Positions 12,792 through 18,752 of a DNA stretch of 18,752 bases are shown here, piece by piece. Numbering within the stretch: the first letter of the stretch is position 1; each line of letters begins with the position of its first letter. The position numbers and the translations under genes were made by a program. A model generated the notes under the pieces. The model saw only the letters and a program-made list of their open reading frames with translations, was not told the DNA's origin and did no database searches. Origin of the DNA: JBGPIT01 sp041485125 (GTDB lineage Bacteria; Desulfobacterota; Binatia; UTPRO1); the NCBI GenBank assembly GCA_041485125.1, contig JBGPIT010000052.1, positions 1 through 18,752 on the forward strand, written 5' to 3'.

Positions 12792-13796
12792 CTACCCGAT
12801 CAGCTGCAGCAGCTCGTGCTCGACCTCGGCGGTGCGCCGGCCGAGGCTCGCGAGCTCGACGCTCGGCACGCCGCCGCCGAGATGGGTTTGCGCTTGCCCA
12901 ATGCAGATGACTGCCCACTTGAGATTCCCGAACACTTCCCACCAGTGCACGGCCGTGGGATCGACGTTGCCGCCGCCGCCGTCCTCGTAGGCACGGAAGA
13001 GCGTCTCACGGTCGCCGACGCCACCGACCGGGAGCCGACTTCCGAACCGCCAGGCCTTGACGCACATCCACCCCAAGTCCTCCATGGGATCCCCGCGGTG
13101 CGCAAGCTCCCAATCGAGGATGGCCCGCACCCCTTCCGGGCCGAAGATGACGTTGCCGATGCGGTAGTCGCCGTGCACCAGCGTCCGCCGCGTCGCCGCT
13201 GGGACCCGCGTCGCGACCCACCGGAGCGCGAGCTCGATCACCGGGTGCGGCTCGGGGGCGAGCTGGCGATAGAGCTGATCGTAGCGCTCGACCTCCGCGG
13301 CGGCGGGCGAGACGTCGTCGCGCGTCGTCGGGAGGTCGAGACGATGCGCGTCCGGGTCGATCGCGTGGATGCGGGCGAGAATGCTCCCGAGCTGCGCCGC
13401 CATCACGGCGCGCGCCTCGGCGTACTCGGGGTCGCGCAGCAGACGGCGCGCGAGCGTCTCGCCGGCGACGTGGTCCATGATGAAGAAGGGCGCGCCGAGG
13501 ACGTTGCGATCGTCCGAGATCCAGTGCACGGCGGGGACCGGGACGCCGGCCGCATGCGCCGCGCGCAGGACGCAAAACTCCTGGCCGCGGCCGCCCTGCT
13601 CCATCGAGCTCCGGCCGGGGTCGGCGCGCAGCACGAGACGGCGGACGCCGTCCCGTCCGTCGACGAGCTCGAACGCCCAGATCTCGCGCGAGGCGCCGCC
13701 GGCGAGCTTGCGAAGACCGCGGACGGTGACCGTCGCGACCTCGAGCTCGCGCGCGAGAAAGATGCCGAGACGCGCCTCGAGCTCCGCCGCATCCAT
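12792..13796 (-). CDS. Phosphotransferase family protein (APH/choline kinase fold)
   Basis: This 334-aa protein has the aminoglycoside phosphotransferase-like kinase fold. The catalytic loop LVHGDYRIGNVIF places Asp210 and Asn215, and the metal-binding ILDWELAHRGDPMEDLGW holds Asp228. The N-lobe has KLAGGASREIWAF and RLVLRADPG, where the usual Lys is represented by Arg57 in LVLRADP, as is common in the acyl-CoA dehydrogenase (ACAD10/11)-associated branch. Members of that branch, next to acyl-CoA dehydrogenases, are thought to phosphorylate hydroxylated acyl-CoA intermediates. That function is inference here, since no dehydrogenase is adjacent. A longer frame runs upstream, but the ATG at 13796 gives the family N-terminus. 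It is the first gene of the minus-strand operon. Confidence 0.92.
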   Translation of the reverse strand: MDAAELEARLGIFLARELEVATVTVRGLRKLAGGASREIWAFELVDGRDGVRRLVLRADPGRSSMEQGGRGQEFCVLRAAHAAGVPVPAVHWISDDRNVLGAPFFIMDHVAGETLARRLLRDPEYAEARAVMAAQLGSILARIHAIDPDAHRLDLPTTRDDVSPAAAEVERYDQLYRQLAPEPHPVIELALRWVATRVPAATRRTLVHGDYRIGNVIFGPEGVRAILDWELAHRGDPMEDLGWMCVKAWRFGSRLPVGGVGDRETLFRAYEDGGGGNVDPTAVHWWEVFGNLKWAVICIGQAQTHLGGGVPSVELASLGRRTAEVEHELLQLIG

Positions 13797-13923
13797 GGCT
13801 GTGGCATACGGCCATGTCCGGAGCCGCGCAAGAATGGCCGGCGCCATTTGCCGGTCCGCCGTGCCTATGCGACAACGCCTGCCGCACACCACGACGCGGG
13901 CGCGTCACGCAGGAGGAATTTCC
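13797..13923. promoter_or_regulatory. Divergent promoter region with AATGGC-CGGC-GCCATT palindrome
   Basis: This 127-bp region lies between the APH-led operon (minus) and the SDR gene (plus). An inverted repeat AATGGC (13833-13838), CGGC, GCCATT (13843-13848) sits near its centre. That placement suits a dimeric repressor, such as a TetR-type regulator, controlling both directions. No regulator gene is adjacent, and no clear -35/-10 was found. Confidence 0.4.
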
Positions 13924-14748
13924 ATGCAGCTGCTCGAAGGCAAAGTCGCCGTCGTGACGGGCGGCGGTCGAGGCATCGGCCGCGCGGTCGCGGAGCTCTT
14001 CGCGACGCACGGCGCGAAGGTCGTCGTCAACGATTTGAAGGAAGAGGTCGCGGGTGAGGCGGTGAGCGCCATCACCGGCCAGGGCGGCGAGGCGATCGCG
14101 GTCGCCGGCTCGGTGACGGACGCGAAATTCCCCGACCGGTTGGTGAAGTCGGCCGTCGATCGCTTCGGCAGGCTCGACGTGATCGTCAACAACGCCGGCT
14201 ACACCTACGACGGCGTGATCCACAAGATGTCCGACGAGCAGTGGTACGCGATGATCGACGTGCACCTCACCGGGCCGTTCCGCATCCTGCGCGCCGCCGC
14301 GAGCTACTGGCGCGATTGGGCCAAGGCCGAGAGCGCCGAGGGCACGCGCGTGATGCGCAAGGTCGTCAACGTCTCGTCGACGTCGGGCGTCGCCGGTAAC
14401 GCCGGCCAAGTGAACTACTCGGCCGGCAAGATGGGCATCGTCGGCGTCACCAAGACCCTCGCGCGCGAGTGGGGACGCCTCAACATCAACGTGAACGCCG
14501 TCGCCTACGGCTTCATCGAGACGCGTCTCACGGCGGCGAAAGATCCCGGCGCCAAAGAGGAAGTCGACGGCCAGCTGGTCGAGCTCGGCATTCCCGAGGA
14601 CATGCGCCGTCGCGCTCAGGCGGTGATCCCGCTCGGCCGCGCCGGCTCGCCCGAGGAGGCCGCCGGTCCGGTGCTCTTCCTCGCCTCGCCCCTCGCCGAC
14701 TACGTGACCGGTCACGTCCTCCTGGTGACCGGCGGCAGCTACATGTAG
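13924..14748 (+). CDS. SDR family NAD(P)-dependent dehydrogenase (classical, FabG-like)
   Basis: This 274-aa short-chain dehydrogenase has the cofactor motif TGGGRGIG (12-19), NNAG (89-92) and the catalytic set Ser152, Tyr165 and Lys169. Asp37 at the end of strand 2 (VVVNDLKE) favours NAD(H) over NADP(H). The internal DWAKAESAEGTRVMRKVVNVSS stretch and the VAYGFIETRL and VLLVTGGSYM segments resemble SDRs annotated as 3-oxoacyl-ACP or 3-hydroxyacyl-CoA dehydrogenases in beta-oxidation clusters. The ATG at 13924 has AGGAGGAA 6 nt upstream and is much better than the longer upstream frame. It is a single gene divergent from the APH/DUF6285 operon. The substrate is not defined by sequence. Confidence 0.95.
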   Translation: MQLLEGKVAVVTGGGRGIGRAVAELFATHGAKVVVNDLKEEVAGEAVSAITGQGGEAIAVAGSVTDAKFPDRLVKSAVDRFGRLDVIVNNAGYTYDGVIHKMSDEQWYAMIDVHLTGPFRILRAAASYWRDWAKAESAEGTRVMRKVVNVSSTSGVAGNAGQVNYSAGKMGIVGVTKTLAREWGRLNINVNAVAYGFIETRLTAAKDPGAKEEVDGQLVELGIPEDMRRRAQAVIPLGRAGSPEEAAGPVLFLASPLADYVTGHVLLVTGGSYM

Positions 14749-14823
14749 CGCGTTCATTTGCGGCGAGCGCGCGTGCTTCGCGCGTGGCGCCCGCCGCGAC
14801 TCTCGCGCCGCTCCGGCTCACGC

Positions 14824-14829
14824 TATAGT
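14824..14829 (+). promoter_or_regulatory. Possible -10 element giving a leaderless polymerase mRNA
   Basis: TATAGT ends 8 nt before the ATG at 14838 of the polymerase gene, which has no Shine-Dalgarno. That spacing would put the transcription start at or next to the ATG, as in leaderless genes. No good -35 is present, and a GTG directly before the ATG is an alternative start. Confidence 0.35.
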
Positions 14830-14837
14830 CGGCAGTG

Positions 14838-17150
14838 ATGCGGGGCTTCATCCTTCAACCCACCTACCGGATCGTCGACGGCCGCCCCGAGGTGCACCTC
14901 TATGGCACGCTCGAGAGCGGCGAGTCGTTCTGCGTGATCGACGATCGGGTGCGGCCCTACTTCTTCGTGCCCGCGGAGCACGCCGACGATACGCGCCGCC
15001 TGGCCGCGAGCGTCCGCGCGACGGTCGAGCCGACGGAGCTGCGGGCGTTGGACGGCCGTCCGGTCGCGCGCGTCTCGGTCGGCGTGCCGAGCGACGTTCC
15101 GCCGCTCCGCCACCGTCTGCAAGCGGCGGGCATCACCTGCTTCGAGGCCGATCTGCGCTTCGCTTATCGCTACTTGATCGATCGCGATCTGCGCGGCGCG
15201 ATCGAGATCAGCGGCACCGCGACGCCGGGCCCTCGCATCAAGCACGTGTTCCGCAATCCGACGCTCGCACCGGCGCACTTCGTGCCGGCGTTGAAGGTGC
15301 TGTCGATCGACCTCGAGACCGACCTGCGCGCGCAGTCGCTGTACGCGATCGCGCTTGCCGGCGCCGGCATCGACCGCGTCCTCATCGTCGGGCCGGGCCC
15401 GCTCGCGAACGCGGAGTGCTTCGCGACCGAGCGTGAGGTCGTGCAGCGGTTCTTCACGCTCCTCGACGAGATCGATCCCGACGTCATCACCGGCTGGAAC
15501 GTCGTCGACTTCGACCTCGTCGTGCTGCGGCGTCTCTGCCAGCGGTACGGCATACCCTTCCGTCTCGGCCGCACCACGGAAGAGACGACGATCCAACGCG
15601 ACCAGAGCTTCACGCGCGACGCGCGCGCCAACGCGCCGGGGCGCCAGATCCTCGACGGCCTCGCCCTCACCCGCAGCGCCTTCATCCGCCTCGAGGACTA
15701 CAAGCTCGAGACCGCCGCGCAGGCTTTCCTCGGGACCGGCAAGCTCATGACCGGTGACGGGCGCGGCCGCGAGATCGAGCGCGCCTTCCATCACGATCGC
15801 CAGAAGCTGGTCGACTACAACCTGCGCGACGCGCAGCTCGTGCTCGAGATCCTCGCCAAGCAGCGCCTCGTCGACCTCGCGGTGTCGCGGAGCCTGCTGA
15901 CGGGGATGCAGATCGACCGCGTCGGGGCGAGCATCGCCTCGGTCGATTTCCTCTACCTCGGCGAGCTGCGCCGGCGCGGCTTCGTCGCGCCCTCGGTGAG
16001 CGGCGACCACGAGGGCGCGGCGGTCGCCGGCGGCGCGGTGCTCGACTCCGTGCCGGGCCTGTTCCGGAACATCCTCGTCTTCGACTTCAAGAGCCTGTAC
16101 CCGAGCATCATGCGGACCTTCAACATCGATCCGCTGACCTTCGTGCCAGCGTCCGCGCGCGACGTCGCCGGGCTCATTCGCACGCCGAGCGGTGCCGCGT
16201 TCCGCCGCGATCCCGGCATCCTTCCCGAGCTCGTCGCGCTGCTCTGGTCCGAGCGCGATCGGGCGCGGCGCGACGGCGATACGCTCCGCGCCTACGCGAT
16301 CAAGATCCTGATGAACTCGCTCTACGGCGTCCTCGCCGCCACCTCGTGCCGGTTCTTCTCGCCGGCGATCGCGAACGCGATCACACAGACCGGCCAGCAT
16401 CTCATCCATCGCGCCGCCGCGGAGGTGCGCCGCCTCGGCTTCGCCGTGATCTACGGCGACACCGACTCGCTCTTCGTCGACCCGCGCGAGGACGATCCGG
16501 CGCGGGCCCTCGCAATCGCCGAGGAGATCCGCGCCACCGTGACGACCGCACTCGTCGATCACTTGCGCACCGACTTCGGCGTCGAGAGCTATCTCGAGCT
16601 CGAGTTCGAGAAGTGCTACGAGCGCTTCTTCATGCCCGAGGTGCGCCAGGGCACCGGCGGCAGCAAGAAGCGGTACGCGGGTGCCCTGCCCGGCCCCGAC
16701 GGACGCAAGGTCGAGTTCGTCGGTCTCGAGGCGGTGCGCCGCGACTGGACGCCGCTGGCGCGACGGTTCCAGCGCGAGCTCTTGGCGCGCGTCTTCGACG
16801 ACCGGCCGGTGGAGGACTTCGTGCGCGGGTTTCTCGCCGACCTGCGCGAGGGCCGACTCGACGACCTGCTCGCGTACAAGAAGGCCGTGCGCAAGGACCT
16901 CGCGCAGTACACCAAGACGACGCCGGCGCACGTCAAGGCGGCGCGCAAGCAGGACGGTCCGCAGGCGCGGATCGTCGAGTACGTCATGACCGCGGCGGGT
17001 CCGGAGCCCGTCGACGCGCGGCAGGCCGCGCTCGACTACACGCACTACGTCGACAAGCAGCTGGCGCCGATCGCCGATGCGGTGCTGCGCTTCGTCGGCA
17101 TCCACTTCGACGACCTCTGCGGCCGGGCGCGCCAGCTCGATCTTTTCTGA
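14838..17150 (+). CDS. polB: Family B DNA polymerase, DNA polymerase II type
   Basis: This 770-aa family B polymerase is close in length to E. coli Pol II (783 aa). The 3'-5' exonuclease is intact: Exo I SIDLET (Asp158, Glu160), Exo II NVVDFD (Asn221, Asp226) and Exo III YNLRD (Tyr327, Asp331). Polymerase motifs are also intact: A DFKSLYPSI (Asp416), B KILMNSLYG (Lys489), C YGDTDS (539-544) and the KKRY block (610-613). The C-terminus ends in QLDLF, a consensus beta-clamp-binding peptide as at the end of Pol II. It should therefore work with the sliding clamp, probably in repair or translesion restart (family knowledge). It is followed by a LeuD-like gene and a base-excision glycosylase gene on the same strand. 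The ATG lacks a Shine-Dalgarno. Confidence 0.95.
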   Translation: MRGFILQPTYRIVDGRPEVHLYGTLESGESFCVIDDRVRPYFFVPAEHADDTRRLAASVRATVEPTELRALDGRPVARVSVGVPSDVPPLRHRLQAAGITCFEADLRFAYRYLIDRDLRGAIEISGTATPGPRIKHVFRNPTLAPAHFVPALKVLSIDLETDLRAQSLYAIALAGAGIDRVLIVGPGPLANAECFATEREVVQRFFTLLDEIDPDVITGWNVVDFDLVVLRRLCQRYGIPFRLGRTTEETTIQRDQSFTRDARANAPGRQILDGLALTRSAFIRLEDYKLETAAQAFLGTGKLMTGDGRGREIERAFHHDRQKLVDYNLRDAQLVLEILAKQRLVDLAVSRSLLTGMQIDRVGASIASVDFLYLGELRRRGFVAPSVSGDHEGAAVAGGAVLDSVPGLFRNILVFDFKSLYPSIMRTFNIDPLTFVPASARDVAGLIRTPSGAAFRRDPGILPELVALLWSERDRARRDGDTLRAYAIKILMNSLYGVLAATSCRFFSPAIANAITQTGQHLIHRAAAEVRRLGFAVIYGDTDSLFVDPREDDPARALAIAEEIRATVTTALVDHLRTDFGVESYLELEFEKCYERFFMPEVRQGTGGSKKRYAGALPGPDGRKVEFVGLEAVRRDWTPLARRFQRELLARVFDDRPVEDFVRGFLADLREGRLDDLLAYKKAVRKDLAQYTKTTPAHVKAARKQDGPQARIVEYVMTAAGPEPVDARQAALDYTHYVDKQLAPIADAVLRFVGIHFDDLCGRARQLDLF

Positions 17151-17234
17151 GCCGGTTTGACTGCGCTCCCGACCGGCGGCATGAGAGGCGCGTGCCCGCC
17201 GCGATCGCGCTCGCTCCGTTGCATCCCACTTCGC

Positions 17235-17759
17235 ATGGCCGGTAACGGCGCCGACGTCGGGCGCGACTGGGAAGAGCCGCTGCCGACGCTGACCGGCCGC
17301 GCCTGGTCCTTCGGCATCCAGCTCGCCGCCGCCGACGTGCTGCCGCCGCGTTTCGCCACCGCGCCGATCGCGGAGGCACGCGCCGGTCTCTTCGCGGACG
17401 TCGATCCCTCGTTCGCGTCGCGGCTCGCGCCCGGCGACGTGGTCGTCGCCGAGGAGCACCGCGGCGGCGAGACCACGCGGCAAGGCCTGGCGGCGCTCGC
17501 GGCGGCGGGCGTGATCGCGCTCGTGGCGCGCCGGTTCGACGAGCCCGTCGTCGCCGCGGCGCTCGCCGCCGGGATCGCGCCGGTCACGCTCGATGCGCCG
17601 GCGTTCATGCACACCGGCGACCGCGTCCGCATCGATCTCGACGCGGCGAAGATCGTGAATCTCTCGAGCGGCGATCGCGCCCCGATCCGGAATCTCGACG
17701 ATGGGTTGCGGGCGGCGATCCGGGCGATGCTCGCGCACCGCGCCGGCGCCGCACGCTAG
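17235..17759 (+). CDS. Divergent LeuD-like protein (isopropylmalate dehydratase small-subunit fold)
   Basis: This 174-aa protein follows the LeuD/aconitase swivel-domain plan: GRAWSFGIQLAAADVLPPRF (21-40), LFADVDPSFASRLAPGDVVVAEE (52-74), AGVIALVARRF (91-101), GIAPVTLD and GDRVRIDLDAAKIVNLSSG. LeuD is the small subunit of isopropylmalate dehydratase and works with the iron-sulfur subunit LeuC. Here the substrate-binding loop NFGCGSSREHAP of true LeuD is replaced by EEHRGGETTRQGLAAL, so the GCGSSRE signature is gone. No leuC-like gene is nearby. True isopropylmalate dehydratase activity is therefore doubtful. Starts at 17181 (ATG) or 17157 (TTG) are also possible; 17235 is closest to the family N-terminus. 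It lies between the polymerase and glycosylase genes. Confidence 0.72.
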   Translation: MAGNGADVGRDWEEPLPTLTGRAWSFGIQLAAADVLPPRFATAPIAEARAGLFADVDPSFASRLAPGDVVVAEEHRGGETTRQGLAALAAAGVIALVARRFDEPVVAAALAAGIAPVTLDAPAFMHTGDRVRIDLDAAKIVNLSSGDRAPIRNLDDGLRAAIRAMLAHRAGAAR

Positions 17760-17861
17760 CCGCCGGTGCCACGCCGGCCCTCCTCGCAGCGCTCGCCGGC
17801 GCGCCGCGCCGACGCGACCGTCGCGCGCCCGGTCGCGAGTCGGTCAGACGTGCCGGGCGGC

Positions 17862-18566
17862 ATGCTCGCGGGCACGGATCTCTCGGCGTTCGCGTCTGTG
17901 GTCCTTCCCGCGACGTTCTACGCCCAGCCGACGTTGCGCGTCGCGCGCGCGCTCCTCGGAAAGATCCTGGTCCATCGCTCCGCGGACGCGATCAGCGCCG
18001 GACGGATCGTCGAGGTCGAGGCGTATCGCGGCCCGGCGGATCGCGCGGCGCACACCGCGGGCGGCCGGCGCACGCCGCGGAACGAGGTGATGTGGGGAGC
18101 GGGCGGTCACCTGTACGTCTACTTCACGTACGGCATGCACTTCTGCTGCAACGTCGTCACGCGGCGTGCCGGGGAGCCGGAGGCCGTCCTCGTGCGCGCT
18201 CTCGAGCCGGTCAAGGGGGTGGCGGCGATGCGACGCCGCCGCGGTGCCGGCGCTTGGGTGCCCGACGCACAGCTCGCCCGCGGACCCGCCAATCTTTGTC
18301 GCGCGCTCGGCATCGACCGGGCGCTGAACGGCGCGGACTTGATCGCGGGACCGGTGGTGATCCTCGATGCGCCGCGCGTTCGGGCGCGCCGGGTCGCGAC
18401 GTCGCCGCGCATCGGGGTGGCGTACGCCGGCGCCGACGCGGCCTTGCCGTGGCGCTTCTACGTGAAGGGATCGCCGGCGGTGTCGGGTGCGCGAGTCCCC
18501 TCGGCCGCCGCGGTCGCGCGGCGTGGCACGGCGGGGAGACGCGCCGCCACCGCGCGCCAACGTTGA
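17862..18566 (+). CDS. DNA-3-methyladenine glycosylase, AAG/MPG family
   Basis: This 234-aa base-excision glycosylase belongs to the AAG (Mpg) fold. LPATFYAQPTLRVARALLGKILV is the family N-terminal block. EVEAYRGPADRAAHTAGG contains the catalytic Glu (human Glu125 position) and the His of the pocket. YVYFTYGMHFCCNVV and EAVLVRALEPVKG hold the Tyr, Asn and Arg of the DNA-binding face. It removes alkylated purines such as 3-methyladenine and hypoxanthine. The ATG at 17862 fits the family start. An in-frame GTG at 17766, 6 bp after the LeuD-like stop, would add 32 Arg/Ser/Ala-rich residues and may be used instead. The C-terminal 20 or so residues are Arg/Ala-rich and not conserved. Confidence 0.92.
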   Translation: MLAGTDLSAFASVVLPATFYAQPTLRVARALLGKILVHRSADAISAGRIVEVEAYRGPADRAAHTAGGRRTPRNEVMWGAGGHLYVYFTYGMHFCCNVVTRRAGEPEAVLVRALEPVKGVAAMRRRRGAGAWVPDAQLARGPANLCRALGIDRALNGADLIAGPVVILDAPRVRARRVATSPRIGVAYAGADAALPWRFYVKGSPAVSGARVPSAAAVARRGTAGRRAATARQR

Positions 18567-18572
18567 GCGATA

Positions 18573-18598
18573 CGCGTGCCCGGTCATGACGGCACGCG
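18573..18598. terminator. Hairpin between convergent genes, possible bidirectional terminator
   Basis: CGCGTGCC (18573-18580) pairs perfectly with GGCACGCG (18591-18598), and the loop contains GTCATGAC, itself a palindrome. It sits in the 53-bp gap between the convergent glycosylase and CMD-family genes. Neither side has a T-run, so classic intrinsic termination is not assured. Confidence 0.4.
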
Positions 18599-18619
18599 GA
18601 AGATCCGACGACGCTGCGG

Positions 18620-18752
18620 TCAGCGCGACTGCAGGCGCTCGACCATCGCCGCGGCTTGATCGCCTTTGTCGGGCTCGAGGTCGACGCCTGTCGTCTCGAG
18701 GAAGCGCGCGACCATCATGTAGAAGCCGACGGTCAGGGTCGCCTCGACCACC
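18620..18752 (-). CDS. Partial CDS: C-terminus of a carboxymuconolactone decarboxylase family protein
   Basis: The last 43 codons of a minus-strand gene are visible, ending in TGA at 18622-18620. The segment ATLTVGFYMMVARFLETTGV followed by DLEPDKGDQ resembles the C-terminal helix region of the many CMD/AhpD-like proteins that end in GFY-MVARFL and a short acidic tail. The conserved Cys-x-x-Cys or His of the active site would lie upstream, outside the window. The call rests on this short pattern only. It is convergent with the glycosylase gene. Confidence 0.65.
   Translation of the reverse strand, partial: VVEATLTVGFYMMVARFLETTGVDLEPDKGDQAAAMVERLQSR

Noticed and set aside
14768..14784. CGCGCG-TGCTT-CGCGCG hairpin as SDR terminator
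   Set aside because: The arms are a simple alternating CG run that is common at this GC content, and no T-run follows.
14823..17738. Long minus-strand open frame of 971 codons opposite the polymerase gene
   Set aside because: Low-complexity charged translation; the plus strand carries a complete family B polymerase with all motifs.

Overview
This is a GC-rich (roughly 70 percent, judged by eye), densely coding bacterial chromosome segment. There are no rRNA or tRNA genes, no CRISPR array and no insertion sequence. The gene content is acyl-CoA hydratases, a hydratase/dehydrogenase fusion, an F420-type luciferase-like oxidoreductase, an APH-fold kinase with a DUF6285 partner, a DUF748/AsmA-like protein and a family B DNA polymerase. 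It suggests a soil or sediment bacterium from a lineage such as Binatota, Myxococcota/former Deltaproteobacteria or Rokubacteria-like groups. That assignment is inference from gene families and composition, not from a marker gene.

Layout. (1) 1-1458, minus strand: secreted cyclophilin, enoyl-CoA hydratase-like protein, then the start of another exported protein cut by the window edge. (2) 1626-3630, plus strand: HtdZ-type MaoC hydratase, small His-rich exported protein and LLM oxidoreductase, joined by overlapping stop/start codons. (3) 3624-6753, minus strand: a 674-aa enoyl-CoA hydratase/3-hydroxyacyl-CoA dehydrogenase-like fusion followed by biotin synthase. (4) 6888-9650, plus: DUF748 envelope protein, convergent with cysteine synthase (9665-10594, minus). 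(5) 10595-11057: a gap without a full-size gene that holds a self-contained, highly structured plus-strand transcription unit. (6) 11009-13796, minus: a tight four-gene operon (APH-like kinase, DUF6285, GNAT, alpha/beta hydrolase), divergent from an SDR dehydrogenase (13924-14748, plus). (7) 14838-18566, plus: DNA polymerase II-type polymerase, a divergent orphan LeuD-like protein and 3-methyladenine DNA glycosylase, convergent with a partial carboxymuconolactone decarboxylase family gene (18620-18752, minus).

The metabolic genes fit acyl-CoA or aromatic/isoprenoid-type degradation: hydratases, hydroxyacyl-CoA dehydrogenase, SDR, APH/DUF6285 cassette, hydrolase, CMD protein and LLM oxidoreductase. 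Two DNA maintenance genes sit at the right end.

The most unusual element is the small unit at about 10705-11057. It has a plausible sigma70-type promoter and a possible three-way-junction 5' region. Next comes a 14-nt Shine-Dalgarno sequence complementary to the whole 3' tail of 16S rRNA, then a 15-codon ORF whose last codons carry a matching anti-Shine-Dalgarno sequence. A strong hairpin and a 12-bp-stem intrinsic terminator close the unit. The reverse complement of its core also resembles helix 45 plus the 3' tail of 16S rRNA. No known RNA family was recognised; this is the candidate for a previously undescribed system.
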